Assembly (NCBI GenBank): GCA_024400955.1 | Contig: JAKSLY010000001.1 | Coordinates: 62,001-126,000, forward strand | Direction: 5' to 3' | Source of the DNA: Treponema sp. | GTDB taxonomy: Bacteria > Spirochaetota > Spirochaetia > Treponematales > Treponemataceae | Length of the DNA stretch: 64,000 nucleotides | In this document: piece after piece, positions 52,557-62,666 of the stretch | Layout: each line of letters opens with the position of its first letter | Position numbering within the stretch: position 1 is the first letter of the stretch | The notes under the pieces: generated by a model | Told to the model about the DNA's origin: nothing | Databases searched by the model: none | What the model saw: only the letters and a program-made list of their open reading frames with translations | Position numbers and translations under genes: made by a program

Positions 52557-53987
52557 TTAATATGCACCTTTTCCTTTTATTACAACAGCAATGGTTTTTA
52601 TCAAGATCCAAAGGTCAATCCATACGGACCAGTTCTGGATGTAGTAGGTATCAAGGTTAATTCTTTCTTCGTAGCCTGTGTCGCTTCTGCCGGAAATCTG
52701 CCACATGCCGCTTAATCCTGGCTTAACCGAAAGAACGTAGTCTGTATATTTGCCGTATTTTTCCAGTTCCGGTACCGTAACAGGTCGAGGTCCAATGAGG
52801 GACATTTCACCTGTGAACACGTTCCATAACTGAGGCAGCTCATCAAGGCTCGTTTTTCGAAGGAATTTGCCGAATTTTGTTACGCGAGGATCATCGGTGA
52901 ACTTCCGGTCCTTTTCCCATTCTGCAGCTCTTACAGGATCCGTGGCAAGGATGTGTTCAAGCATCTCCTGGGAATTGTTGACCATGGATCGGAATTTCCA
53001 GCATTTAATTTCCTTATGGTATCTTCCAACTCGTTTATGGCCAAAGAAAACAGGCCCTGGAGAAGTGATCTTTATTATTATGGAGATTACGATCGTTGCA
53101 AGTATGAGGATAGGTGAGGCCAAAAGGCATGCACCAATGTCCAGTGAACGCTTTATGAAAAGGGCACCTGGCTTTGTAAGGTAGTTTGTAGAAGAAAACC
53201 CCAGGATTCCCCCGAAGTCCTTCATTCTAAGGGAAAGGGCGGCAATGTTTCTGTCCTTTGGAACCCGGATTACATATCTGAAATTTGTAAGGATCTTTTC
53301 AATGTCATTTTCATAACCGCAGATTATGGCAACCTTTATCTTCAAGGCTTTGAGAATTTCATCCGTTACCGGCCCCTGCGTAAGGACAGGGATTCCATCA
53401 AAGTTGCTCAAGTGTTCCTGTGAGTCAGTGATGATGATGATTGGAATATAGCCCAGGTACTTCCGTTTTGTCAGGCGGTCGACAATCTCCTTTGCTTCAT
53501 CTTTCTTGCTGTACACTATGGCAGGAACACCCCACCAGTTGAATCTGCTGTAAAACCTTTTTGCAACCTCGCGTCCCAAGGGAAGAAAAAGAGTGCAGAA
53601 GGGCCATGCAAGTACAAGTGCTGCAGCAATCGGAATGAAATCGTATGTTGACTTGATGGTCATGATGGCAACAGCTTCGCCCATGAGGATAAAAAAGGAA
53701 GTAATGGAAAAACGCTTGATTTCCTCTTCCGGAGCAAGGAGAATTCCAGGATAAAGTCCGGTTGCGTAGAAAATTGCAAAAACACCCGGCATGAAAACAG
53801 TATATTTAACGAAAGATTTAAAATTGATCCAGCTTGGATTAATGAAGTTAATGATGAAGAATCCAAGGCAGATTGAAGCCATGAACACAATAGCATCCAC
53901 CAGTGCCAGTGCGGTACCGGAAAAGAAAGAACTTGTGTGCCTGTACTGAGATTTCAATTCTTTTAGAAATTTATCATTTTTTTCCAT
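52557..53987 (-). CDS. WbaP-like undecaprenyl-phosphate sugar-1-phosphate transferase
   Basis: A 476-residue enzyme starting a glycan chain on undecaprenyl phosphate. Four N-terminal membrane helices, a Rossmann-like middle ('VPAIVYSKKDEAKEIVDRL'), then the catalytic domain with a membrane-dipping helix ('KRSLDIGACLLASPILILATIVI'), 'GHKRVGR', 'CWKFRSM', 'TSLDELPQLWNVFTGEMSLIGPRP' and 'KPGLSGMWQISGR'. This is the large polyisoprenyl glycosylphosphotransferase type. A promoter with the -10 box 7 nt before the ATG is present; there is no Shine-Dalgarno site. Confidence 0.92.
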   Translation of the reverse strand: MEKNDKFLKELKSQYRHTSSFFSGTALALVDAIVFMASICLGFFIINFINPSWINFKSFVKYTVFMPGVFAIFYATGLYPGILLAPEEEIKRFSITSFFILMGEAVAIMTIKSTYDFIPIAAALVLAWPFCTLFLPLGREVAKRFYSRFNWWGVPAIVYSKKDEAKEIVDRLTKRKYLGYIPIIIITDSQEHLSNFDGIPVLTQGPVTDEILKALKIKVAIICGYENDIEKILTNFRYVIRVPKDRNIAALSLRMKDFGGILGFSSTNYLTKPGALFIKRSLDIGACLLASPILILATIVISIIIKITSPGPVFFGHKRVGRYHKEIKCWKFRSMVNNSQEMLEHILATDPVRAAEWEKDRKFTDDPRVTKFGKFLRKTSLDELPQLWNVFTGEMSLIGPRPVTVPELEKYGKYTDYVLSVKPGLSGMWQISGRSDTGYEERINLDTYYIQNWSVWIDLWILIKTIAVVIKGKGAY

Positions 53988-53994
53988 TACACTA

Positions 53995-54023
53995 ATTATA
54001 GAAGAAAGTGTGATAAAAGTCTA
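53995..54023 (-). promoter_or_regulatory. sigma-70 promoter of the WbaP-like gene
   Basis: On the minus strand TAGACT (54018-54023), 17-nt spacer, TATAAT (53995-54000), 7 nt before ATG 53987. It overlaps the end of the upstream glycosyltransferase gene. Predicted leaderless start. Confidence 0.5.
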
Positions 54024-55115
54024 TTTGCTTTTTGTAATTTTGTTCAAAATGAGTTTGGCTGTGGATTCGTATGAGTATTTTTGAGGAATGTCCTTTGGGT
54101 TTGGGCCTGTTTCCTTGCTGTTCCATAATGAATCCATCTTGGCTGCAAGGTCATCAATGTCTTCCGACTTAAAAAATGTCACTGGAAATCCTTCGTAAAT
54201 TTCCTTGAAAACCGGAATGTCGGATATCAGGGCCTTTGTTCCCATGTACAGTGCCTGGAGTGGTGGAATGCCAAATCCTTCATACAGGGACGGCTGCACA
54301 AGAAACCGGGATTTTGCAATGAGAACCTTAAGGTCTTCGTCTCCGATGAACCCCGTGAATTTTATGCTGTCGGGATATGCTTCATTTATCCTGCTGATCG
54401 TTACCCCTGCTGAATCATCTGAGCTTCTGAAATTATCCTGTTTTCCAACTACAAGAAGAACCGGTTTTTCATCTTGCTGGAAGGATGTCTTTGAAAGGAA
54501 TTTTTCGTAGGCTCCCAGGAGAATGGACAGTCCCTTGTGTTTCTTTATGTTGCCAATGTAGATGATGGAACTGTCTTTTTCCGGTTTTGGTTCAACTGGC
54601 GTTTCAAGGTAGGCAGGGATGCCGTTGTAAACCACGCAGATGTCCTTCTTGCATCTGAGCTGCTTTTTAATTCTTGCACTGCTGAATTCGGAAACCGTGA
54701 ATATGCAGCGGGATTTTGCAATTGCGTTCTTGTAGAAAAGCTTGCGTGCAAAAGTTCCAGCCGTAGAAGCCAGGCCCTTTACGTCAAGGAAAACTACATC
54801 GTGAATTGTAGAATAAACTGGAACCTTAATTCCACCTGGAATGTTGCAGTATGGCGTAAAATACGCATCGCATTCATTTATTTCCCTGAGAATGTCTTTT
54901 GGAAAATTGAACAGTTCCTTTATGGAAAACATCTTGATGCTGCAGGAAATAAACCGTGCATTCGGGAACAAGCTTTTCTTTGCTTCAATAACTCCGTCGT
55001 CAAAACCGATGAGCACAAGGTTTTCGATGTTCCTGTATAAATAGGGGAGAATTCCGTCAAAAAAAGTTCCAATTCCGCTTTTTCCGCTCATGCGGCAGTC
55101 GATGGCAAGTTTCAT
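54021..55115 (-). CDS. glycosyltransferase, GT4-like
   Basis: A 364-residue GT-B glycosyltransferase. N-terminal 'MKLAIDCRMSGKSGIGTF' (nucleotide-fold loop typical of mannosyl/glucosyl transferases), 'IIYIGNIKKHKGLSILLGAYEKF' in the second domain, and the donor-binding 'VQPSLYEGFGIPPLQALYMGTKALISDIPVFKEIY'. Donor and acceptor are unknown. It overlaps the upstream glycosyltransferase by 4 nt. Confidence 0.88.
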   Translation of the reverse strand: MKLAIDCRMSGKSGIGTFFDGILPYLYRNIENLVLIGFDDGVIEAKKSLFPNARFISCSIKMFSIKELFNFPKDILREINECDAYFTPYCNIPGGIKVPVYSTIHDVVFLDVKGLASTAGTFARKLFYKNAIAKSRCIFTVSEFSSARIKKQLRCKKDICVVYNGIPAYLETPVEPKPEKDSSIIYIGNIKKHKGLSILLGAYEKFLSKTSFQQDEKPVLLVVGKQDNFRSSDDSAGVTISRINEAYPDSIKFTGFIGDEDLKVLIAKSRFLVQPSLYEGFGIPPLQALYMGTKALISDIPVFKEIYEGFPVTFFKSEDIDDLAAKMDSLWNSKETGPNPKDIPQKYSYESTAKLILNKITKSK

Positions 55116-56200
55116 TCATCAGCCTCACAGTTAAGGATTTTTTCAAGAAGCTTTGCTGCAGCATTTTTGTATGTGTACTTTTCAAGGACAGGTTCCGGGG
55201 ATTCCACTGGTTCTTTCAGCAGGTCGTCCAGATTGATGTCAGGATTTGATGAATCAATGTAGTGGGCGCAGCTTCCGTAAATTTCGCCAAGGCTTGCATC
55301 CCTTGACACGATAACGGGTGCACCGACCGACTGGGCTTCAAGGGGTGGAATCCCAAATCCTTCGTAATATGATGGAAATATGAAGGCCCTGCAGTTTTTC
55401 ATCAGCGACTTGACTTCTTCATCCTTTACATAACCAAGGAGAACTACGTTGCCAAGATTCTTCAAGACTTCAAGTTCTTCCGGTACAAGTCCTGATATTG
55501 CCTTTCCGCTGACTGCAAAAATCTCTTCCGGATTTTTTTCCGCATGCCTTGCAATCCATACAAGATTTTTTCTTTTGCTTAGGGATCCGAGGGTAAAATA
55601 GAATTTCCCCTTTTCAAGTTTGGTGAATCTGTCAAATATGGAATCGTCTTCAGCTATGGACTTAAAATGATCCCATCCGTTTGGAATTACTGATATCCTT
55701 GATTCGCTGCACCTGTATCTGGAAACAATCTGGTTCCTGCTGAAATTTGAAACGGTAAAGATATGCCTTGCGTTTCTTGCAATGTTCCAATAGTTCAGGA
55801 GACTGTAGATTCTAACCAGCTTGTCCTTAAGGCCTGAAAAATCCTCGGGGCAGTCAGCAGCGTATATGTCATGGATGAATTCATATCCGCACATTTTTCC
55901 AAGGGGGGCAGTGTTTGAAAATCCCAGGGCAATGGCATTGCGTTTCTTGCACTGCTTCTTGAATTCAATAAGGTCCCATTTTGGAAAGCCGTGAATTTCC
56001 TTTTCGGATGTAATGATCGAAATGTTCTTGTAGGATGGAATTGACCTTGCGTTGGCAGGAACAAGAATTGAAAAGTTAACGTTTGGTTTATCTCCTTCAT
56101 TCAAAAGGCAATCCAGTTCCTTGAGAGTTTCAAAGGCAAAGCGTTCTATTCCCGTAAGGTTTCTGCAGAGAAAGTTTCCGTTGATAAGAATCTCAGTCAT
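55112..56200 (-). CDS. glycosyltransferase, GT4-like
   Basis: A 362-residue GT-B enzyme, paralogous to the next gene: 'NGNFLCRNLTGIERFAFETLKELD', 'FYFTLGSLSKRKNLVWIARHAEKNPEEIFAVSG' and 'IFPSYYEGFGIPPLEAQSVGAPVIVSRDASLGEIYG'. GGAGG precedes the ATG. It is the first gene of the glycan group, after a terminator. Confidence 0.88.
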   Translation of the reverse strand: MTEILINGNFLCRNLTGIERFAFETLKELDCLLNEGDKPNVNFSILVPANARSIPSYKNISIITSEKEIHGFPKWDLIEFKKQCKKRNAIALGFSNTAPLGKMCGYEFIHDIYAADCPEDFSGLKDKLVRIYSLLNYWNIARNARHIFTVSNFSRNQIVSRYRCSESRISVIPNGWDHFKSIAEDDSIFDRFTKLEKGKFYFTLGSLSKRKNLVWIARHAEKNPEEIFAVSGKAISGLVPEELEVLKNLGNVVLLGYVKDEEVKSLMKNCRAFIFPSYYEGFGIPPLEAQSVGAPVIVSRDASLGEIYGSCAHYIDSSNPDINLDDLLKEPVESPEPVLEKYTYKNAAAKLLEKILNCEADE

Positions 56201-56210
56201 GTTGTCCTCC

Positions 56211-56243
56211 GAAAAAATAAGCCAGGGTTTTATTCAATGGCTT
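56211..56243 (-). terminator. terminator after the beta-propeller gene
   Basis: On the minus strand AAGCCA, 13-nt loop, TGGCTT, then ATTTTTTC. The stem is short (6 bp) but the T-run is good. The T-run directly precedes the GGAGG site of the glycosyltransferase gene, so readthrough is likely. Confidence 0.5.
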
Positions 56244-56272
56244 GTGGCAGTATCCCTCTCATTTGGAATGAA

Positions 56273-58231
56273 TCAGAATTCAAACCATTCGCCTTCCGTT
56301 GTAAGGTACCAGTCGGCAAGAACTGCCTGTGAAACTGGTGAATACCATGATATGCTTCCGTTGTAGTTGAGCACCGCAAGACGGTCAGAGCTGCCTGCAA
56401 CTTTCAATGGCATGGATGCAGAGCGTCTGTATACGGTCGTTTTGTTTGACATCGTATTGAACGAACGTATCTGGTTTTTGCCGATGTTGGTGTAAACCAG
56501 TGGAAGCTTGATTGAAGTGAATGCATCGGAATCTTCAGACTGAAGGTTAAGAAGCATGGTGCGGGAACCGTTCTTTGGATTGTATGAGAACACTTCTGTC
56601 CTTGAAGAGTTTTCATCTGAATTGATGGAAATTCCATAAACGTAGGAATTGTCCTTTCCGTAATCATAGCTTAATGAGAATGCTACGTCTCCTGGAAATT
56701 TCAGTGGCACAGTTTCTCCCGTCTGGATGTTTACAGAAATTAAAGGGGAGTCCCCTCTGCCTGTTGCCGTTTTCGAAACATAGATGGTGTTGTCGTTTAT
56801 GAGCACTGCATCCTGAAGAGATGTTCCCGAGTAGACTTCATAGTTCTTTTTCGATTCGATGTTGAAAATGTTTACGGAAGAAGTTCCAAGAACGTAGACG
56901 ATTTTGTTTCCTGCAATTCGCAGTGAACGGATCTGGTTTGATGGAGTGAATAAGGTTGTCAGGGTGTCGCTACCATCCGTTTCCAGAGTCTGAACTGCCT
57001 TTGACTTGTTCTTTGACCACAGGAGAAGCTGGTTTCCAAATTTCATCAGGTTAGTCTGGCCCGGATTGGTCCCAATTCTGTTCATGACCTTTGTATCATA
57101 GGAAGTCTGGAAAACTGAGTTGGCAGTAAGACAGTAGAAATTCTTTCCGCCTGCCTCTATGTCATAGATTTTCTGGTACATGTTCTCAGTTATGGCAAAG
57201 AGGGAATACATTTCCGATTCAGGAATGTCAGTCATGGTGTAGATGTTGCCTGACTGGGTTCCAAGGATTATGGTACCAGAGTTTTTTGCCCCGCACGTGA
57301 ACTTGTCGCGGCTTCTGAGGCCCGTAAAATTCTTCACGATAAGAGGAGCTGGCTGTGCATTTTCTGCAACCATTTTCTTCATCATTTCTGAATCAATCAT
57401 CTTTAGGGTGAATGTCTTTCCGCTTTCGGTTACAAAGTATAGCCCCTGTTTTTCCCCGGACTCGAATTCAGAAGAAAAAATCAATCCGCCGGTTGCAGGG
57501 TAGGAAGCAAGGGTTTTGCCGTTCATTGAATCTATGATGTATAGATAGTTGTCCCTTATTCCAGCAAGGAAGCGGTTGTTGAAATTTCCCTTTCCAAAAA
57601 TCATGGGCTGATCCAGGTTTGACTGGGTGCTGATCTTTCTTTCCGTCTTAAGGTTCTTAAGGTTGTAGTAGACAATGGAACCGCTCTTAAGGTACAGCAT
57701 TGCCCGTGTTTCACTCTGGCCAGTCTTAGCCATGGTTACAATTCCCGGACAGTCGCTGATTTTCTTTGTTACGTTTCCTGTCTTTGCATTTAGGATGTAT
57801 GTGCCGTTTACAGCATTTGTTCCAACAAAAAGATGGGTTCCCTTTGCGGAATAGGAAAGGCAGGAGATGGAGTCCGTGAATTTCTTGGAGAATTTTTTTG
57901 CGTAGGTCTTAGGGTCTATTACCGTAATGCGGTTGACTGAGATGCCGTCGCTTTCATAAACTGCAACATCACCTGTCAGTGGATTTCGAGCTATAAGGCG
58001 GATCTGCTTGTCGGAAATCTGGTAGTGTTCTCCCATTCCGTCTTTTGTCCATTTTACGATGAATCCGTCGTTTCCTGCTGAATAGAATGTGCTTGAAAAA
58101 TTTGAAGATGTTTCAAGGGTCATCAGTTCATTTATTCTTCCTTCGTGGGATTGTGTCGATACATATCCCTGGGCAAAAGCTGATGTTAAAAGTGACAGTG
58201 CAAAAACTGATAGTATTCTTATGGCTTTCAT
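56273..58231 (-). CDS. exported beta-propeller-like protein, unknown
   Basis: A 652-residue protein with a signal peptide (cut near 'TSAFAQ'). The mature part consists of many beta-hairpin units of WD40/YVTN type ('TIDSMNGKTLASYPATGG'-like; 'GTHLFVGTNAVNGTYILNAKTGNVTKK'; 'NIYTMTDI'). It probably folds into one or two periplasmic propellers. Ligand unknown. ATG 58231 has GGAG at 6-nt spacing; a TTG one codon earlier is rejected. It follows rseP by 13 nt and is part of that operon. Confidence 0.78.
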   Translation of the reverse strand: MKAIRILSVFALSLLTSAFAQGYVSTQSHEGRINELMTLETSSNFSSTFYSAGNDGFIVKWTKDGMGEHYQISDKQIRLIARNPLTGDVAVYESDGISVNRITVIDPKTYAKKFSKKFTDSISCLSYSAKGTHLFVGTNAVNGTYILNAKTGNVTKKISDCPGIVTMAKTGQSETRAMLYLKSGSIVYYNLKNLKTERKISTQSNLDQPMIFGKGNFNNRFLAGIRDNYLYIIDSMNGKTLASYPATGGLIFSSEFESGEKQGLYFVTESGKTFTLKMIDSEMMKKMVAENAQPAPLIVKNFTGLRSRDKFTCGAKNSGTIILGTQSGNIYTMTDIPESEMYSLFAITENMYQKIYDIEAGGKNFYCLTANSVFQTSYDTKVMNRIGTNPGQTNLMKFGNQLLLWSKNKSKAVQTLETDGSDTLTTLFTPSNQIRSLRIAGNKIVYVLGTSSVNIFNIESKKNYEVYSGTSLQDAVLINDNTIYVSKTATGRGDSPLISVNIQTGETVPLKFPGDVAFSLSYDYGKDNSYVYGISINSDENSSRTEVFSYNPKNGSRTMLLNLQSEDSDAFTSIKLPLVYTNIGKNQIRSFNTMSNKTTVYRRSASMPLKVAGSSDRLAVLNYNGSISWYSPVSQAVLADWYLTTEGEWFEF

Positions 58232-58244
58232 CAATATCTCCAGG

Positions 58245-59357
58245 TTATTTTCTCATAAAATAGAATATATCACCAGTCAGGGAAAGAATGAACAGGGCAG
58301 CAACAATGGCAATTCCGCAGTACTGGATGTATAAAAGAATTTTTGGGGGAATCTTTTTTCCCCTTATGAATTCGATGAGTGCAAATAGAATTAGGCCGCC
58401 GTCGAGGATTGGAACAGGCAGCAGGTTTGTAAGGAACAGCGAAATGCTGATGAGGGCAAGAAACTGCATGGAGCAGATGAATCCCGTTTTTATTCCCATG
58501 GAGAATCCGGATTGAACCGTAGAACCCAAAATGGAAGTTATCCTCACAGGTCCGGAAACTGCATTTGTGATCTTTACGCCCTTAAAAAGCACGGGTATGC
58601 TTGTTATTGTCACCCTGATTATTTTTGAAGATTGAACAAAGCCTTCCCTTATGGCGTCAAAAAATCCCTTTGCCTTGTAAAGATGCTGGGTAACCGAGTT
58701 TGGGTCTGAGACAATTCCAATCTTGCCGGCTCCAGTCTCCTTATCCAGAAGGGTATGAACCGTTATGTCCATGGGATTCTCGTCGCGAAGAATTTTTACA
58801 CTGACATCCTGGTCTGGGTGTGTTGCCACATATTCAGCAATTTCACTAAAGTCATTCATTGGAATGTCATTTATGGAAAGGATTGTGTCCCCGCTTTTCA
58901 TGCCGCTTTCGTGGGCAGGGGAAGGAGTGCCTGGATATACTTCATCGGCCATGTCAACCTTTGTACCGGCGCTGTAGTATGTGTATCCTATTGTAGCGAT
59001 TAGGATGAATGCTGCAAAACCGAAAAACCAGTTGAAGAAGGGACCTGCAAATGCAATCAGGAGTCTTTTCAAGGGATGAACGACATAGAAGGAATCTGGA
59101 TCACCGGTAATTTCCTTTTTTCCCTGTTCTACAGCTTCAGCAAAGTCCTGTTCCCCTTTCATGGCGCAATATCCACCAATTGGAACAAGTGAAAGCCTGT
59201 AGTCGACTCCCTTAACTGTCTTGTGAAGAAGAACCGGTCCCATTCCGATGGAAAAAGCTTCCACCTTTACGCCAAAAATTCTTGCTGCAAAGAAGTGGCC
59301 AAGTTCATGAAAAAATACCAGAAAGCTTAATCCCATAAGCCCCAGAACAAAAGTCAC
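58245..59357 (-). CDS. rseP: RseP-type site-2 protease
   Basis: A 370-residue intramembrane zinc protease. HELGH (17-21) in the first helix, one PDZ domain ('[34 protein letters not shown]', about 135-200) instead of the two in E. coli, and '[14 protein letters not shown]' with the third zinc ligand Asp. It cleaves membrane anti-sigma factors or remnant signal peptides. It overlaps dxr by 4 nt. Confidence 0.95.
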   Translation of the reverse strand: MTFVLGLMGLSFLVFFHELGHFFAARIFGVKVEAFSIGMGPVLLHKTVKGVDYRLSLVPIGGYCAMKGEQDFAEAVEQGKKEITGDPDSFYVVHPLKRLLIAFAGPFFNWFFGFAAFILIATIGYTYYSAGTKVDMADEVYPGTPSPAHESGMKSGDTILSINDIPMNDFSEIAEYVATHPDQDVSVKILRDENPMDITVHTLLDKETGAGKIGIVSDPNSVTQHLYKAKGFFDAIREGFVQSSKIIRVTITSIPVLFKGVKITNAVSGPVRITSILGSTVQSGFSMGIKTGFICSMQFLALISISLFLTNLLPVPILDGGLILFALIEFIRGKKIPPKILLYIQYCGIAIVAALFILSLTGDIFYFMRK

Positions 59358-60469
59358 TTTTTGTCTCCGGTCAGTTTGGCATACCAGTCCCTTGCAATTT
59401 CCCTGGCTTTTTCATCCTGCTGGTAAACTTTTTCGAGGGTGTCGGGAACAAGGCTCCAGTCGCTTTCAAGGGTTTTTTCAACAATCTGGGCAATCTGCGG
59501 GAAGGTGCATTTTTTTTCAAGAAATGCATGGACTGCAATTTCATTTGCTGCATTGAACGCGATGGTATATGAATTGCCCTTGTCTGCACATTTGTATGCA
59601 AGGTTAAGGAGAGGGAATGAATCTGTTCTAGGAGGAAAAAAAGTCATTTCACCGCATGAAGCAAGGTCAAAGGGCTCAAGATAGTTTTCCCTGTATTCAG
59701 GCCAGACCAATGCACCGTAAATTGGGTGCCTCATGTCTGGATTTGAAATCTGCGCATAGAGCATGCCATCTTTTGTTCTTACTAGTGAATGAATCAGGCT
59801 TTGCGGGTGAACCACAACCTTGATGCGATCAGTGGTCATGTCAAAAAGTCGGGCAGCTTCAATGACTTCAAGTCCCTTGTTTGCAAGGCTTGCACTGTCA
59901 ATGGTAATCTTTGGACCCATGTTCCATGTTGGATGCCTTAGGGCGTCTTTAACTGTGACCTTGCTTATCTGCTCGTCTGTAAGATTCCTGAAAGGACCAC
60001 CGCTTGCAGTAATGACAATTTCGCTAATGTTTTCAGTACCGATTTTTTGCGTAAGGTTGAATATTGCACTGTGTTCTGAATCGACAGGGACTATGCTGCA
60101 GTTGTGTTTTTTTGCAAGATCCTTGACTGCATGCCATGCCATGACAACAGTTTCCTTGTTTGCCAGGGCAAGGTCAATTCCATTTTCAAGAACGATGACG
60201 CTTGGTTCAAGACCTGCAGCTCCAGCAATTCCGTTGACAGCAATGTCAGCTTTGCTTTCTTTTACGAGTTTTCTTATTCCTTCAATGCCGTCTTCGGAAA
60301 ATACAGTACCACTGCAGTCAAATTCCTTGCAAAGGTCAGCAACAGCCTTTTTATTTGTTCCTGCTGCAACTCCGCAAATTTCAAAATCAGAGCCCATTTT
60401 TCTGGCAATGTCAATGGTCTGGCTGCCAATGGATCCTGTACAGCCTAAAACAAGAACCCTTTTTTTCAT
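59354..60469 (-). CDS. dxr: 1-deoxy-D-xylulose 5-phosphate reductoisomerase
   Basis: A 371-residue NADPH enzyme of the MEP pathway. '[20 protein letters not shown]' binds NADPH; '[15 protein letters not shown]', '[12 protein letters not shown]' (metal-binding Asp and Glu), '[15 protein letters not shown]' and '[27 protein letters not shown]' are diagnostic. It shares one base with the cdsA stop. Confidence 0.97.
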   Translation of the reverse strand: MKKRVLVLGCTGSIGSQTIDIARKMGSDFEICGVAAGTNKKAVADLCKEFDCSGTVFSEDGIEGIRKLVKESKADIAVNGIAGAAGLEPSVIVLENGIDLALANKETVVMAWHAVKDLAKKHNCSIVPVDSEHSAIFNLTQKIGTENISEIVITASGGPFRNLTDEQISKVTVKDALRHPTWNMGPKITIDSASLANKGLEVIEAARLFDMTTDRIKVVVHPQSLIHSLVRTKDGMLYAQISNPDMRHPIYGALVWPEYRENYLEPFDLASCGEMTFFPPRTDSFPLLNLAYKCADKGNSYTIAFNAANEIAVHAFLEKKCTFPQIAQIVEKTLESDWSLVPDTLEKVYQQDEKAREIARDWYAKLTGDKK

Positions 60470-61350
60470 TAAGCAAACGGTCCAAAAAGAATTTCAAGAA
60501 GGAGATAGTATACTGGGGCGGCGACTACAATGGAATCGATGGAATCCAGCACGCCTCCACGGCCGGGAATCAAGCAGCCTGAATCCTTCACTCCTGCAGA
60601 ACGCTTGATTACGGATTCTGCCAGGTCTCCAGTAATTGAAACCAAGGCCACCATGATGCCCATGAAAATCACCTTTACAAGGGATTCCCCAAAAACTTCC
60701 GGCCATACAAGGAATCCAATTACTCCAGCTCCAGCTGAACCAATGAATCCACCGATGAATCCCATGATGCTTTTGTTGGGACTGGCCTTGATGATGCCCC
60801 TGTTGTTTTTTCCAAGAAGAACACCAAGAAACCATGCAATGCTGTCGCAAAGAAATACCATTAGAAGAAATACGCAGACAAATGGAACTGTGTAGTCCAT
60901 ATAGCCCCTATCCTGTGCAAGTCTTGAAACGAAGGTAATAAGGTATCCGCAATATGTAATGATGAAGGCTGACAATCCGATTCTTGCGATTGAAGCTTCA
61001 AATTCAGACGTATTTATTACTTCCACAAAAAGAATGGCAGTTATGGCAATCACGTAAGCGTATGAAATAAGTTCCTGCCCGTTGGAAAAATGCACCCCGA
61101 TAAAGTAGGGAAGTACGTTTATGGCAGATGCAACAAGAGCAACAAAAACAGTGTTGCAAATAATGAATATCTTAGAAGGTAATTTGTATTTTATTGAAAA
61201 AATGTCATAAAGTTCGTTTGCCGCAAGTCCCGCTATCAAGCAAATGAGAACATGAAGAGGAAGATGGTTAAAAAAAGGTGCTATTACTATTGCAAGTATT
61301 AACGGAACACCGATAAAAAATACCAGCAGCCTTGATGCTAGTTTACTCAT
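60469..61350 (-). CDS. cdsA: phosphatidate cytidylyltransferase
   Basis: A 293-residue membrane enzyme making CDP-diacylglycerol. Seven or eight hydrophobic segments and the C-terminal family signature '[24 protein letters not shown]'. In most CdsA proteins this reads PGHGG and DR; here Arg and Ser replace the His and Arg. The rest of the signature, including both Asp, is intact, so it is probably active. Confidence 0.92.
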   Translation of the reverse strand: MSKLASRLLVFFIGVPLILAIVIAPFFNHLPLHVLICLIAGLAANELYDIFSIKYKLPSKIFIICNTVFVALVASAINVLPYFIGVHFSNGQELISYAYVIAITAILFVEVINTSEFEASIARIGLSAFIITYCGYLITFVSRLAQDRGYMDYTVPFVCVFLLMVFLCDSIAWFLGVLLGKNNRGIIKASPNKSIMGFIGGFIGSAGAGVIGFLVWPEVFGESLVKVIFMGIMVALVSITGDLAESVIKRSAGVKDSGCLIPGRGGVLDSIDSIVVAAPVYYLLLEILFGPFA

Positions 61351-62066
61351 TGTGGGACAGCTCCAAAACGTCTTGTTCTTTTCTGGAATTCTACAATATC
61401 ACTGTAGAACTCTTCCTTATGATAGTCTGGCCAAAGAGTATCCTTGAAAATGAATTCGGAATATGCTGAATGCCACATCAAGAAGTTGCTCAGCCTCTTT
61501 TCTCCGCCAGTTCTGATGATAACATCTGCATCAGGCAGTTCCGGAAAGTCAAAATGTCCGGATATTTCATTTTCAGTGATTTCGTCAGGATTCTTTCCTT
61601 CGGCAATCATTTTTTTTACGCTTCTGATGATTTCATCCCGGCCACCGTAATTAATGGCAAGACAAACTGTCAGTCCCGTAAAATCTTTTGTAGATTCTTC
61701 AATTTCGTTTACATCTTTCTGAACAAAATCAGGAAGCCTTGTCTTGTCGCCAAGAATCCTAACCCTGATATTGTTCTCCTTTGAAAAAGAAAAGTTGCTC
61801 AGCAGATATTTGTGAATCAGGTTCATCAGGAATCCAACTTCCTGTTCCGTACGCTTCCAGTTTTCCGTGGAAAATGTATAGAAAGTCAGGAACTTTAGCC
61901 CCAGGTCGGAAGCGGCCTTTACGATTTCCTTGCCACGCTTAAGACCTTCCGTATGACCGTTGGTGCGAATCAGATTCCTTTTTTTTGCCCATCTACCGTT
62001 CCCGTCCATAATCACGCCAACATGGATGGGAAGGTTGTTTACATCTGGTGAAAGCAACTGATCCAT
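61347..62066 (-). CDS. uppS: undecaprenyl diphosphate synthase
   Basis: A 239-residue cis-prenyltransferase. 'HVGVIMDGNGRWAKKRN' with catalytic Asp21, 'FLTFYTFSTENWKR', 'AINYGGRDEI' and 'PDADVIIRTGGEKRLSNFLMWHSAYSEF' are all present. It makes the carrier lipid used for peptidoglycan and by the WbaP-like enzyme. It starts 4 nt after frr. Confidence 0.97.
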   Translation of the reverse strand: MDQLLSPDVNNLPIHVGVIMDGNGRWAKKRNLIRTNGHTEGLKRGKEIVKAASDLGLKFLTFYTFSTENWKRTEQEVGFLMNLIHKYLLSNFSFSKENNIRVRILGDKTRLPDFVQKDVNEIEESTKDFTGLTVCLAINYGGRDEIIRSVKKMIAEGKNPDEITENEISGHFDFPELPDADVIIRTGGEKRLSNFLMWHSAYSEFIFKDTLWPDYHKEEFYSDIVEFQKRTRRFGAVPQ

Positions 62067-62070
62067 GGAA

Positions 62071-62613
62071 TTATTCCATTATTTCCTTTTCTTTTGCTTC
62101 GTAAACCTTGTTGATTTCGTCAATATATTTGTCGGTAAGCTTCTGAAGCTTGTCAGTCTCTGTCTTGAGCTGGTCTTCTGTAAGTTCACCTGCTTTCTGC
62201 TGCTTCTTGAGATCGTCATTTCCATCGCGGCGGATGTTGCGGATGGTTGTGCGGTAGTTTTCAGCTGTTGTCTTTGCCTGCTTAACAAGGTCCTTTCTGC
62301 GTTCAGCTGTTAGCGGTGGAATTGCAATACGGATTACCTTGCCGTCATTGCTAGGGTTAAGGCCAAGTTCTGCCTTCTGGATTGCTTTTTCAATGTCACC
62401 CATGATTGACTTGTCAAAAGGTGCAATGATTACTGATCTGGCATCAGGAATAGAGATTGTTCCAACCTGATTGAGAGGAGTAGGTGTTCCGTAGTAGTCA
62501 ACGCGTACTTTGTCAAAAATTGATGCACTTGCTCTTCCTGTGCGGATTGTATTGTATTCTTCCTTGAGTGCGTTTACTGTTTTTTCCATGCGGCTTTCGT
62601 TATCTGATGCCAT
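62071..62613 (-). CDS. frr: ribosome recycling factor
   Basis: A 180-residue factor. 'LKEEYNTIRTGRASASIFDKVRVDYYGTPTPLNQVGTISIPDARSVIIAPFDK' and 'IRIAIPPLTAERRKDLVKQAK' are typical. GGGG with 8-nt spacing selects ATG 62613 over a TTG two codons upstream. Confidence 0.97.
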   Translation of the reverse strand: MASDNESRMEKTVNALKEEYNTIRTGRASASIFDKVRVDYYGTPTPLNQVGTISIPDARSVIIAPFDKSIMGDIEKAIQKAELGLNPSNDGKVIRIAIPPLTAERRKDLVKQAKTTAENYRTTIRNIRRDGNDDLKKQQKAGELTEDQLKTETDKLQKLTDKYIDEINKVYEAKEKEIME

Positions 62614-62638
62614 TTTCAATCCCCTGATATAAAAGTAT

Positions 62639-62666
62639 GACAGCGGTCTGAAAACAAACCGCTGTC
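62639..62666 (-). promoter_or_regulatory. hairpin between tsf and frr
   Basis: GACAGCGGT and ACCGCTGTC form nine perfect pairs around a 10-nt loop. On the minus strand it is followed by ATACTTTTATAT, a weak T-rich tail. It may be a partial terminator that lowers expression of frr and the lipid genes relative to rpsB-tsf. Confidence 0.6.
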
